From the NCBI RefSeq assembly GCF_902364365.1, contig NZ_CABJDN010000005.1:1-64000 (forward strand): a stretch of DNA of 64,000 bases, given 5' to 3'. The position numbers and the translations under genes are program-made. The stretch's first letter is position 1; the number at the start of each line of letters is the position of its first letter. Positions 1 to 8,250 of the stretch are shown piece by piece. The notes below the pieces were generated by a model. The model was not told where the DNA came from and did no database searches. It was given only the letters and a program-made list of their open reading frames with translations. This DNA is from Bacteroides intestinalis (GTDB lineage: Bacteria > Bacteroidota > Bacteroidia > Bacteroidales > Bacteroidaceae).

Positions 1-46
1 GCCTGCGCTTGTACAAGTGTGAACGTTCACTTGTACAAGCGCAGGC
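1..46. terminator. Long perfect hairpin downstream of the DUF4251 gene
   Basis: Bases 1-19 and 28-46 are perfect inverted copies of each other (GCCTGCGCTTGTACAAGTG and its complement) around an 8-base loop. The hairpin lies about 30 bases past the stop of the minus-strand gene ending at 78 and so probably ends its transcript. There is no clear T-run on either side, so factor-independent termination is not certain. What lies to the left is outside the window. Confidence 0.55.
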
Positions 47-77
47 TCTCGCAGCCGCAAGTGTTCAATTACAATAA

Positions 78-656
78 TTAGAACGACCGTCCCTTAAATA
101 TATTCGACTCAGACAGCGGGACGAGTTTACCGTCCAACGTTAATCTATTCGAGTTGAAATTAGGATTTACTGTGGCAGATACATTGTTGCGGCCATGAGT
201 GAGCCTGATAGAGACTTGTGCTGAGATTCCTACACCTGTCACACTAAAATTGCAAGTTACATTCCCTTTTTTGTCGGTGGTGGTTTTCACTTCACCTACA
301 GTGCCATCCACTGTAACACCTCCAATTCCATTAGGACCTGCAAAGGCACCGTTGAAAGCAATCTGTACGGATGCCCGGTTACCATTTAAAAGGATAAAAT
401 TGGTATTGGATGTAACAAAAGCACTACGGCCTCTTTTGAATGTCACACGATCCGCTTCCAATACAAACTTTCTCTCCTTTATGGCTTGTACTGCATCAGT
501 GTATGCTCGTTCTTCTTCTATTTTCTCACGAGCTTTTTCTGCATCACGTTGTGCTTTACGTTCAGCACGACGACTTTCACTTTTACTTTCCTGTGCATAG
601 ATTGTTGTAGATGCACCTATGAAAACCAACATCAATAATGCGATAATCTTTTTCAT
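78..656 (-). CDS. DUF4251 domain-containing secreted protein
   Basis: A 192-residue protein with an N-terminal signal peptide (MKKIIALLMLVFIGAS, cleavage probably after YAQ), then a highly charged Arg/Lys/Glu stretch at residues 25-50 that is probably helical, and a C-terminal beta-rich domain rich in Gly, Asn and Thr. The layout matches the DUF4251 family, common in Bacteroides and of unknown role. It is probably periplasmic or outer-membrane associated; no lipobox Cys is present. It stands alone, with a hairpin 3' and about 210 bases of non-coding DNA 5'. The family call is from memory of its pattern and the function is unknown. Confidence 0.75.
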   Translation of the reverse strand: MKKIIALLMLVFIGASTTIYAQESKSESRRAERKAQRDAEKAREKIEEERAYTDAVQAIKERKFVLEADRVTFKRGRSAFVTSNTNFILLNGNRASVQIAFNGAFAGPNGIGGVTVDGTVGEVKTTTDKKGNVTCNFSVTGVGISAQVSIRLTHGRNNVSATVNPNFNSNRLTLDGKLVPLSESNIFKGRSF

Positions 657-866
657 AACTTATTCTATTCTTTTTGTTAGAATAAACAATCAGACAATGA
701 AAAGGATGCATGTGACCCGTATTATTATTATATGAATTAATATTTATTATAAGTAATACGCTGTTATGTTATTCCTTTCCTAAATGCGTTTTATGATGAA
801 ACATCATTTGGGAGGTCTCCCCCCCAATGATCAATGCCAGACTCTCTTAAAGTCATAAGAAAAGCG

Positions 867-2750
867 TTATTCTATTATTAAGTTTCGTCCTTTAGGATAT
901 TTCACTTTATAGCGTAAAGCTAAATCACGTTGTTCGCCGGGTTGTAAGGTCATTTGCCAGGTGATGATACCTTTCGCTTCATCCAGACTGCCGCCACTGA
1001 TTTCTTCTGCTGTTACGGTAATGTTATTGTTGCGTGATACGGGTAGCTGGTCGTAAAGCGTAAGGGTGACAGGCTCGGGACGCGTATTGCGGACAGAAAG
1101 TTTCCATGCGATGGATTGCGTCTGATTGGAACCCATAAACTTGCGTGAGGTATATTCGTTCTCTTTCGTACGCTGTATCATGATACGTTTGTCACGACCT
1201 AAAGAGAAGGACAGTGTGTCGTTCTGTTGGGCGACATTCATAATGGACTTGCCAATGAAAGTATTCTCAAAGTAAACATTTGCTTCGCCTTCAAGTAAGT
1301 TTAGCTTTTCCCAATCGGTTACCTGGGCAATCAGGAAAGCATCTTTATCTATTTTCGGAGTACTTTGGTAAATATAGGAAGCGGGTAATTCGTAATGACC
1401 GATTTCAGCAACTACGGGCTTATTATCAGAAGGAATGGTGTAGGGGACTTTTATTTCAAATTCGTAGCCCATCTGTCCCTGGCTTTGTTCAACGTCAAGG
1501 GCCATGCTGGCTTCTTCTTCGTATTGAATATCTTTTTTATGGTTTACCTTAAGACCGGAGACAGCACCTGCCATAAGAGATTTCCTTTCAGCGCCGTAAC
1601 CTACTACCACTACTTCATCCAATGTCTGTGTATCTTCTTGAAGGGTAACATTCATAATATTTCCTTGTATATCTCTGGTCTGAGTCTCAAGGCCAATATA
1701 TGAAAACTGAAGTTTGTTTTGTCCATTGGGAATAGTTATGGAATACTTACCGCTTATGTCGGTTATGGTTCCTATCGTAGTCCCCGGGATGGTAACGATA
1801 GCACCTATTACGGGCGTACGTTCATTATCAAGAACGACCCCTGAAACAGTGTTTCCATTGAGATTCAAATTGTAGCGTGGTGCTGCAAGTCCGTAATCCA
1901 ACCAGTAAGTAGACAGAGTGGGGGCTACGCTTCCGGTGGAAGGATTAGAGGAGGAAAGGGATAATTCTACGTTCTTCCACTCTTCCCTGGTATTCTGAAA
2001 GATGTTGGCTTTGTAAATGATGGAGATAGGTTCGGCCAGGCTACCGGAACGAACATCATAGGAGGGGAACCAACCGGCATTTTTTACATAATAGTTCAGA
2101 GTGAATGTAGCTTTACAAGCTGCTGGTGCATTTACATTGACCATAATTTCACTCATCGGGGTTAGAGATTTACCGCTTAGTTGTGCCAGTTCAGAGTTAA
2201 GTTGTCCCTGTTTGATGGTAAGTTCGGCTATCTGTTCATTGATAGCCAGTTCTTTTGTTTTCAGGGTTTTCAACTGTCCGGAGTAATATTGATTCACTTC
2301 TTTGATAGTGGCCAGAGAAGTAGCGGTATTCTTATTGCTGACGGAACAGTTTGTTTTCAGCATTTCATATTCGGCATTGATAAGTCCAAGCTCGGCATTC
2401 TGTTCTTTCTGCTGTTTCTCTATTTTCTTAAGTTCCTTTTGCAGGCTTTGTTGTTGTTCGCTGACGGTGAGGCTGTCTATATAGTTATATTGCCGGTTGA
2501 CTGCTGTAACAGTGAGTTTTCCCTTTGCGCTGACCTGCATACTTTGTGCATCCATATAGGGGGATAATCCGGTAAAGATGAGTGTTGAATTTCCCGCCGG
2601 AATATCTACTTGTTTGGTACGCGTCACTTGGGCACCGTCAATGAACAGCATTACCTTTTCGGCAGTTGTTTTCACCTTGTTTTGTCCCATAAGGGTGGTG
2701 GCTGCACAAAGGCAGAAACATGCCCATAGTCCTAATCTCAGTCGTTTCAT
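867..2750 (-). CDS. MuiA-family DUF4139 protein with inserted carboxypeptidase-regulatory-like domain
   Basis: About 627 residues from the chosen start, which gives a proper signal peptide (MKRLRLGLWACFCLCAATTL). A start 51 bases further upstream would lie on the wrong side of a TATATTTG -7 box at 2776-2783. After the signal peptide come a DUF4140-like N-terminal domain, a coiled coil rich in Gln, Lys and Glu (about residues 95-190), and a DUF4139 beta domain. Embedded in the latter, about 90 residues resemble a carboxypeptidase-D regulatory-like fold (VSGVVLDNERTPVIGAIV through DISGKYSI), followed by the SusC-like stretch TLDEVVVVGYGAERKSLMAG. The protein ends with the remainder of DUF4139. 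The family is named for mucoidy inhibition in enterics, but the role in Bacteroides is unknown. Probably secreted to the periplasm. Confidence 0.8.
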   Translation of the reverse strand: MKRLRLGLWACFCLCAATTLMGQNKVKTTAEKVMLFIDGAQVTRTKQVDIPAGNSTLIFTGLSPYMDAQSMQVSAKGKLTVTAVNRQYNYIDSLTVSEQQQSLQKELKKIEKQQKEQNAELGLINAEYEMLKTNCSVSNKNTATSLATIKEVNQYYSGQLKTLKTKELAINEQIAELTIKQGQLNSELAQLSGKSLTPMSEIMVNVNAPAACKATFTLNYYVKNAGWFPSYDVRSGSLAEPISIIYKANIFQNTREEWKNVELSLSSSNPSTGSVAPTLSTYWLDYGLAAPRYNLNLNGNTVSGVVLDNERTPVIGAIVTIPGTTIGTITDISGKYSITIPNGQNKLQFSYIGLETQTRDIQGNIMNVTLQEDTQTLDEVVVVGYGAERKSLMAGAVSGLKVNHKKDIQYEEEASMALDVEQSQGQMGYEFEIKVPYTIPSDNKPVVAEIGHYELPASYIYQSTPKIDKDAFLIAQVTDWEKLNLLEGEANVYFENTFIGKSIMNVAQQNDTLSFSLGRDKRIMIQRTKENEYTSRKFMGSNQTQSIAWKLSVRNTRPEPVTLTLYDQLPVSRNNNITVTAEEISGGSLDEAKGIITWQMTLQPGEQRDLALRYKVKYPKGRNLIIE

Positions 2751-2775
2751 AGTCAGTCTTTTTAATGTTATGTCA

Positions 2776-2783
2776 CAAATATA
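2776..2783 (-). promoter_or_regulatory. Bacteroides-type -7 box for the DUF4139 gene
   Basis: The minus strand reads TATATTTG, a full match to the TAnnTTTG -7 consensus of Bacteroidota primary sigma factor promoters. It lies about 25 bases upstream of the chosen ATG. A TTTG -33 box at the usual spacing is not evident. Confidence 0.5.
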
Positions 2784-2894
2784 TGGATATTTCATTAACA
2801 ATTGCTTTTATATATTGTCTTTTTTGCTTGCATCTTTACTGAAAAGATTGTTCTTTTGTACAATGTGTTTGTTTACTCAATCTATCTGTGTTTT

Positions 2895-3866
2895 ATGAAA
2901 ATCAATCAATGGATATTTTACTGTTTGTTTCTGGGACTCATCAGTTGTCAATCACAAGAACAGACTTTTACCGTGCACTGCTCCGGACTGGACGCTTACG
3001 AAGGAGATACGGTCTACCTGTGGCGATATGGTGCCGACCGTATGACGAGTGACCGTGATTATGGGAAAGCTCCCTTGGACTTCGCTATTATCAGAAACGG
3101 AGAAGTTTCATTTTCCGGAAAAGAAGATACGTTGCATATCTATGGAATGGAGCATTCCGGCAGTATGAATTTCTTTTATCCCGAAAGAGGGGAACTGACG
3201 TTGACAAATCCTGTACCGGACAAGAGTACCAATCCCTATTCACAGAACGTACGTCTTTGGAAACTTTGGCATGAAGATGATTTTCCGCTGGAAGCTACGC
3301 GGCAATTTGTATTCGATAATGCCCGGAATGCAATAGGATGGATGGTGTTTGATCGTTGGGCAGCGATCTATCCGGATGAACTGGAGACATTGTATCAGAA
3401 AACTCCTTCACAAATGCGCGACAGTACATCTGTATTGATAGGACTGAAACGGATGCTGGATGCTACCCGTAGCCTGAAGCCGGGAGATCATTTTATTGAC
3501 TTCAAACAAGTGGAGTATGCAGAGAAAGACAGTTTGCTCTTTTCGGACATTGCAGGACAGGGACATCCCGTGTGTTTACTCTTTTTTCTGAAGCCCAATG
3601 AAAAAGATGCTGTCCGTACAGAAATCAAAAATCTGAGAGAGCAATATCCCGATATACGTATTATTGTCCCCACTTATAGATATCCGGACCCGGAATCTAA
3701 AGAGTTCATTCATGAACTGGAGACCGACTATCAGGCGACCATCCTGGATGACAGTCGCCGTTTTGAGAAAAGTGCCCGCTGGAAGTATCGTATTTACGGT
3801 TCCTTCAACTACGAATACTTATTTGATGCCCAAGGGCAGTTGGTGAAGATGAAACCTGTTTTATAA
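2895..3866 (+). CDS. Lipoprotein with C-terminal thioredoxin-like fold
   Basis: A 323-residue protein. The chosen start gives a short lipoprotein signal with lipobox LISC (MKINQWIFYCLFLGLISCQS). The N-terminal half is beta-rich and resembles the DUF4369/DUF5106-type domains found before thioredoxin folds in Bacteroides lipoproteins. From about residue 200 the pattern is thioredoxin-like (LKPGDHFIDF, then HPVCLLFFLKPN at the active-site strand), but no CxxC motif is present, so redox activity is doubtful. It ends with a VKMKPVL tail after a beta hairpin (NYEYLFDAQGQLV). It overlaps by 6 bases with the convergent nucleotidyltransferase gene. Confidence 0.65.
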   Translation: MKINQWIFYCLFLGLISCQSQEQTFTVHCSGLDAYEGDTVYLWRYGADRMTSDRDYGKAPLDFAIIRNGEVSFSGKEDTLHIYGMEHSGSMNFFYPERGELTLTNPVPDKSTNPYSQNVRLWKLWHEDDFPLEATRQFVFDNARNAIGWMVFDRWAAIYPDELETLYQKTPSQMRDSTSVLIGLKRMLDATRSLKPGDHFIDFKQVEYAEKDSLLFSDIAGQGHPVCLLFFLKPNEKDAVRTEIKNLREQYPDIRIIVPTYRYPDPESKEFIHELETDYQATILDDSRRFEKSARWKYRIYGSFNYEYLFDAQGQLVKMKPVL

Positions 3867-4601
3867 AGACGCATAATAGGCTTCTGCCTTTGCAAGTGTT
3901 TCGGGCTTGCCCACATCAAACCAGTTTTCGCTGTCTATAGGAAATCCTTGAATGCGTGCTTTCGGGCAGATGTCCACATAAAACGGAATAATGGAAAATT
4001 TCCCTGTCCAGCGCTCATCTTCCATATAGCGGAAAATAGAGGGAGAAAGAACATGGACGCAACCAAAGGCTTGCAACTGATAATGATCGCTGGGATAATC
4101 GAGTTCTTTGGGGAGTACTTCGCTTGTAGAAATATTCGTCCAACCACAAAGACGATTGTCCTGATTCATCAATAGATAACGGGATGTTTTCCGGTGATTA
4201 GTGAGCAGAGTGGCATCTGCATCACTTTCCAGATGGTGGTGGTAGAAAGCATTGAGATCCAGGTCTGTCAGGATATCGGCATTATGTATAAGAAAAGGCT
4301 CGTTGCTCTCCAGCAGAGGACGGGCTTTTTTAATACCACCACCGGTATCCAGCAGTTCACCCCGTTCGTCACTGATATGAATATCCACACCGAAGTTCTG
4401 GTTTGTACGGAGGAAGTCTATAATCTGACTTCCAAAATGGTGGATGTTTATGGTGATATCATGGAACCCGGCATCTTTTAGCTTTAAGATGACACGCTCC
4501 AGCATCGTTTTGCCTGCTACGGAGACAAGTGCCTTGGGCATATTGTCTGTCAGTGGGCGCAGGCGGGTGCCGAGGCCTGCGGCAAATATCATTGCTTTCA
4601 T
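3861..4601 (-). CDS. MurU-like sugar-1-phosphate nucleotidyltransferase
   Basis: A 246-residue single-domain nucleotidyltransferase. The N-terminal AAGLGTRLRPLTDNMPKAL signature binds the nucleotide triphosphate and the sugar phosphate. HNADILTDLDL holds the metal-binding Asp, and ENWFDVGKPETL is the C-terminal motif typical of sugar-nucleotide pyrophosphorylases. The short length and the neighbouring AmgK-like kinase gene point to MurU, which makes UDP-MurNAc from MurNAc-1-phosphate in the peptidoglycan-recycling bypass known from Pseudomonas. The upstream neighbour on the same strand is that kinase gene, 175 bases away. Other NDP-sugar products cannot be excluded from sequence alone. Confidence 0.75.
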   Translation of the reverse strand: MKAMIFAAGLGTRLRPLTDNMPKALVSVAGKTMLERVILKLKDAGFHDITINIHHFGSQIIDFLRTNQNFGVDIHISDERGELLDTGGGIKKARPLLESNEPFLIHNADILTDLDLNAFYHHHLESDADATLLTNHRKTSRYLLMNQDNRLCGWTNISTSEVLPKELDYPSDHYQLQAFGCVHVLSPSIFRYMEDERWTGKFSIIPFYVDICPKARIQGFPIDSENWFDVGKPETLAKAEAYYASL

Positions 4602-4660
4602 TCTTTTTATTTCTTGAATTATCGGAAGTTTAGACCAATATTCTTACCCTCTACCTATCT

Positions 4661-4736
4661 GCTCCGTATCAAGTCCCTGTCTGGGCCGTACCAAGTCCGT
4701 CTGTATAGATACGGAGCTGGTACGGACTTGACAGGG
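4661..4736. repeat. Nested inverted repeats between the MurU-like and AmgK-like genes
   Basis: Several inverted pairs are interleaved: GCTCCGTATC (4661-4670) with GATACGGAGC (4708-4717), CCCTGTC (4675-4681) with GACAGGG (4730-4736), and CAAGTCCGT (4692-4700) with ACGGACTTG (4722-4730). The block can fold in alternative ways. It is intergenic, between two genes on the minus strand, and may act as an attenuator or processing hairpin, or be a remnant of a mobile repeat. Confidence 0.55.
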
Positions 4737-4776
4737 AACGGAACAGTAGGAATGAGGAAAAATAGACTACTATTCT

Positions 4777-6207
4777 TTAGTTTTTCGCTTTAAAAGTCTG
4801 TTCAATATTCTGTTCCCTGTGCATCAGATTTACCTGTACTCCGAATTTCTGGTTCAGATGTTCTGCCAGGTGTTGTGCTGAATAAACCGAACGGTGTTGC
4901 CCGCCTGTGCATCCGAAACAAATTGAAAGGTTCGTAAATCCACGTTCTATATATCGTTTCACGGAAGCATCTACCAGACCGTATACATGTTCGAGGAACG
5001 TGGTTATTTCTCCATCGTCTTCCAGAAAGCGGATAACAGGTTCATCCAGTCCGGTGAAGGGTTTATAACGGTCGTACTTACCGGGGTTGTTTACAGCACG
5101 GCAGTCGAATACAAAGCCGCCACCATTGCCACTGGAATCTTCAGGGATACCTTTCTTGTATGCAAAACTGGTAACCTTTACTACAAGACGGCGCTTTTGG
5201 AGGTCGTCAGTAAATTGTTTCAGCTCAGTAAGTTCTTTCAGTACATGGCAGAGATACGGATATTCAGGATAGGGTTCCTGCAATAGCTGTCGCAGGTTTT
5301 CAATAGCGAAGGGGACGCTTTGGATGAAATGGGGTTTCTTTTCGAAATAGCCACGGAAGCCATAAGCACCCAATACTTGCATGGTACGGAACAATACGAA
5401 ATGACGTAATTGAGCATAGAAATATTTCTCGTCCACAGGCTGGTATTTACACAGGGAGTCCAGATATTCCTTTAAAAGCTCTTTGCGAAGGCTCTCAGGA
5501 TAATTGGCTTTAGCTTGCCACAGGAAGGAAGCCACATCATAATAAACAGGCCCCTTGCGTCCGCCCTGGAAGTCGATGAGCCATGGTTCACCTTCTTTAA
5601 TCATAACGTTCCGGCTCTGGAAATCACGATACATGAATGTAGCCGAACTACTGCGCATCAATACGTCCGCCATCTTCTGGAAATCATCTTCCAGACGGTC
5701 TTCCTGAAACTCCATTCCGGTAGCTTTCAGAAAACAGTATTTGAAGTAATTCAAGTCCCATAAGATACTGCGGCTGTTGAATTCCGACTGTGGGTAACAG
5801 TATGAGAAATCCATTCCGTCTGCACCGGAGAACTGTACGGCAGGCAACAGGCGCATTGTTTTGCGCAGAAGCTGCTTTTCTTCTTCGTCAAAGACACTGG
5901 TCTTGCGCCCTTTTTCGATGGCATTGAACAGGAGAGTGTCTCCCAGGTCTTCCTGCAGATAAAATGCATCGTTATCACTCTTTGCTACTACTTGTGGCAC
6001 GGGCAGTCCTTTCTTGCGGAAATGGTCTGCCATATAGAGGAAAGCCTGATTCTCTTCGAGGGAAGTCCCGCTGACACCGATAAGGGTAGGGGTACCTGTA
6101 AGGCGGAAGTAACGACGGTTGGAGCCGGATGAAGGAAGTTCTTCAATAGCTTCCGGTTCGTGTCCGGTATACGTACAATATAATTTCTTGAGTTCTTCAG
6201 TAATCAT
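4777..6207 (-). CDS. AmgK-like sugar kinase fused to RapZ C-terminal domain
   Basis: A 476-residue fusion. Residues 1 to about 325 form an aminoglycoside-phosphotransferase/choline-kinase fold: catalytic loop FMYRDFQSRNVMI (Asp and Asn) and the metal-binding Asp in WLIDFQGGRKGP. This is the pattern of AmgK-type anomeric kinases acting on MurNAc/GlcNAc. Residues from about 335 to the end match the C-terminal domain of RapZ (VTSFAYKKG, FVFDCRAVNNPG, ICFGCTGGQHRSV), the part that in E. coli senses GlcN6P and binds sRNA; the RapZ kinase half is absent. The partner downstream is the MurU-like gene. The fusion joins a cell-wall sugar kinase to an amino-sugar-sensing module, suggesting feedback control. 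Confidence 0.8.
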   Translation of the reverse strand: MITEELKKLYCTYTGHEPEAIEELPSSGSNRRYFRLTGTPTLIGVSGTSLEENQAFLYMADHFRKKGLPVPQVVAKSDNDAFYLQEDLGDTLLFNAIEKGRKTSVFDEEEKQLLRKTMRLLPAVQFSGADGMDFSYCYPQSEFNSRSILWDLNYFKYCFLKATGMEFQEDRLEDDFQKMADVLMRSSSATFMYRDFQSRNVMIKEGEPWLIDFQGGRKGPVYYDVASFLWQAKANYPESLRKELLKEYLDSLCKYQPVDEKYFYAQLRHFVLFRTMQVLGAYGFRGYFEKKPHFIQSVPFAIENLRQLLQEPYPEYPYLCHVLKELTELKQFTDDLQKRRLVVKVTSFAYKKGIPEDSSGNGGGFVFDCRAVNNPGKYDRYKPFTGLDEPVIRFLEDDGEITTFLEHVYGLVDASVKRYIERGFTNLSICFGCTGGQHRSVYSAQHLAEHLNQKFGVQVNLMHREQNIEQTFKAKN

Positions 6208-6260
6208 AGTAATTTACTTTTATTTGGGCAGCTAAGGTAAGAGTTTTAGGGAATATATAC

Positions 6261-6268
6261 TACCTTTG
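6261..6268 (+). promoter_or_regulatory. -7 box of the cbiA promoter
   Basis: TACCTTTG fits TAnnTTTG and stands 21 bases before the chosen cbiA ATG. The in-frame TTG inside this box is therefore unlikely to be the start codon. The 82-base gap to the divergent kinase gene is too short for a cobalamin riboswitch. Confidence 0.5.
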
Positions 6269-6289
6269 CGGGAAATAAATCTGTGCGGT

Positions 6290-7627
6290 ATGATAAGAAA
6301 TATTCCCCAATTTCTGATAGCGGCGCCTACTTCGGGCACTGGAAAAACCACTGTCAGCCGATTGCTGATGACGTTATTGACGCAGAAAAAACTACGTGTG
6401 CAGCCCTATAAGTGCGGACCGGATTATATCGACACGAAGTATCATGAAAAAGCTTGCGGAATTCCGTCTTACAATCTGGACCTTTTTATGGCTTCCGGAC
6501 AACATATGCGTGAAGTGTATGCTTCACATGCCAAAGATGCGGATGTCTGTATCGTAGAAGGTATGATGGGCATGTTCGACGGATATGATCGTAGTAAAGG
6601 TTCATCGGCAGAGATTGCAAAGATTTTGAATCTTCCTGTTGTGTTGGTGGTAAATGCTAAGTCGGCCGCTTATTCACTGGCAGCTATGATTAAAGGTTAT
6701 TTGGATTTTGATCCGCAAGTGGAAGTCGCAGGCGTTATTTTCAATCAGGTAGGGAGCGACCGCCATGAGGAAATGTTGAGTGAGATTTGCGATGATCTGA
6801 ATGTGCCTTGTTTGGGTTGCTTGCGGAAATTCGATGCTTTGAAAGAGGAAAGCAGGCACTTGGGGCTGGATTTCAGTCGTAAAGATGAAGATGGTATCAC
6901 TGAGACCCTGCTGAAGCAGCTAGATGCACAATTGAATCTTGATCTATTGTTGCAGATCACACGCCGGGAGGTGGATGTCACCACAGAAGTCAAAAAGAAT
7001 GTCTCTCTATCCGGAAATATATGGGTGGCACGCAATAAGGAAAGTTTCTCCTTTATCTATGCTGAACATCTTGATTACCTGAATCAGTTTGGTACGGTTA
7101 CTTTCTTCGATCCGGAAGACAACAGTGCGGTAGTACCGGATGATGTGGATTTGCTCTATCTGCCCGGAGGTTATCCGGAAAATCGTGCGCTTCAATTGAG
7201 TGCAGCCCCCCGTGTAATAGATTCAGTCAAGGCTCATATTGAGCGGGGAGGAAAAACAATTGCTGAATGTGGTGGCATGATGTATTTGGCTTCGAAACTG
7301 GTGATGTGCAAAGATCCCTATACAGCTTTCAAAATGGTAGATGCACTACCTATGAAAGTTTCCGCTTGCAAGGATGATATGCGTTTGGCAATGGGGTATA
7401 GAAGCTTTGATTTTCGTGGGGTGAAACTGCGTGGACATGAGTTTCATTATTCACGGATCATTGAGCTGGATGAGAAGCTTGCTTCGGCTGTGCAAGTTTA
7501 TAATGCTAAAGGACACCCTGTGAATACAGCCGTGTTTCGTTATAAAAACCTGATAGCGAGCTATACGCATTTGTATTGGGGAGAAACGGGAATTTGGTCA
7601 TTATTCGAACAAGTTCCGGGAGAGTGA
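6290..7627 (+). CDS. cbiA: Cobyrinate a,c-diamide synthase
   Basis: A 445-residue enzyme that amidates cobyrinate (or hydrogenobyrinate) side chains a and c with glutamine and ATP. The N-terminal P-loop ATPase has APTSGTGKTTVSRLLM; the middle has the Mg-binding EGMMGMFDGYD; the C-terminal class I glutaminase domain has LPGGYPEN, the nucleophile Cys in IAECGGMMYLA, and GHEFHYSRI. Length is typical of the family. It is the first gene of a short plus-strand operon with the adenosyltransferase gene 26 bases downstream. The start is chosen because ATG 6290 is the first ATG past the -7 box. Confidence 0.92.
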   Translation: MIRNIPQFLIAAPTSGTGKTTVSRLLMTLLTQKKLRVQPYKCGPDYIDTKYHEKACGIPSYNLDLFMASGQHMREVYASHAKDADVCIVEGMMGMFDGYDRSKGSSAEIAKILNLPVVLVVNAKSAAYSLAAMIKGYLDFDPQVEVAGVIFNQVGSDRHEEMLSEICDDLNVPCLGCLRKFDALKEESRHLGLDFSRKDEDGITETLLKQLDAQLNLDLLLQITRREVDVTTEVKKNVSLSGNIWVARNKESFSFIYAEHLDYLNQFGTVTFFDPEDNSAVVPDDVDLLYLPGGYPENRALQLSAAPRVIDSVKAHIERGGKTIAECGGMMYLASKLVMCKDPYTAFKMVDALPMKVSACKDDMRLAMGYRSFDFRGVKLRGHEFHYSRIIELDEKLASAVQVYNAKGHPVNTAVFRYKNLIASYTHLYWGETGIWSLFEQVPGE

Positions 7628-7653
7628 AATATTGTAAGATATACCTGCAATTT

Positions 7654-8250
7654 ATGAGAAGAATTTATACTAAAACAGGAGATAAAGGAATGACAGGCAT
7701 CCACGGTGGAGAGCGTGTTCCGAAAGATGATATCCGCATTGAAGCCAATGGTTGCATTGATGAACTGAATACGGTGATAGGAATTGTCAGGTCATTGCTT
7801 CCGGTGAAAGATGCATGGCAGGAATTACTCCATGATATACAACGTGAGTTGATGGTGGTGATGAGCCATGTTGCAACCCCTTCCGGCTTACGGGTTGCAG
7901 ATCCGGAGAGACCGGGTAGTGGCAATCCCAACGAACTTCATGCTGTGGAAATGACAGTACGGTGCGAACAGGCTATGGACGCAATGATGCTTCAGCTTGA
8001 AGACAACGGCTATTTCCTGCTACCGGGTGGAACGCAGGTGTCGGCTCAATTACAGTTTGCCCGTGCCGTAGCCCGCCGTGCCGAACGCAGACTTTGGGCG
8101 CTGAATCGGGAAGATACTGTACCGGAAGATATATTGCGTTTTATCAATCGACTTTCCGACTTGTTCTTTGTCATGGCACGTATGGAAATGCAACGCCAGG
8201 GATGGGATGAGGAACGGTGGCAATCATTTGCTTATAAACGAAAACGATAA
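7654..8250 (+). CDS. PduO-type cob(I)alamin adenosyltransferase
   Basis: A 198-residue protein that transfers the 5'-deoxyadenosyl group of ATP to cob(I)alamin or cobinamide. It begins with the family signature RRIYTKTGDKGMTGIHGG, followed by the conserved DDIRIEANGCIDELNT and, near the C-terminus, ARAVARRAERRLW with the ATP-contacting Arg. Length is typical. It follows cbiA closely, and its last 19 bases overlap the 3' end of the convergent ABC permease gene. Confidence 0.9.
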   Translation: MRRIYTKTGDKGMTGIHGGERVPKDDIRIEANGCIDELNTVIGIVRSLLPVKDAWQELLHDIQRELMVVMSHVATPSGLRVADPERPGSGNPNELHAVEMTVRCEQAMDAMMLQLEDNGYFLLPGGTQVSAQLQFARAVARRAERRLWALNREDTVPEDILRFINRLSDLFFVMARMEMQRQGWDEERWQSFAYKRKR

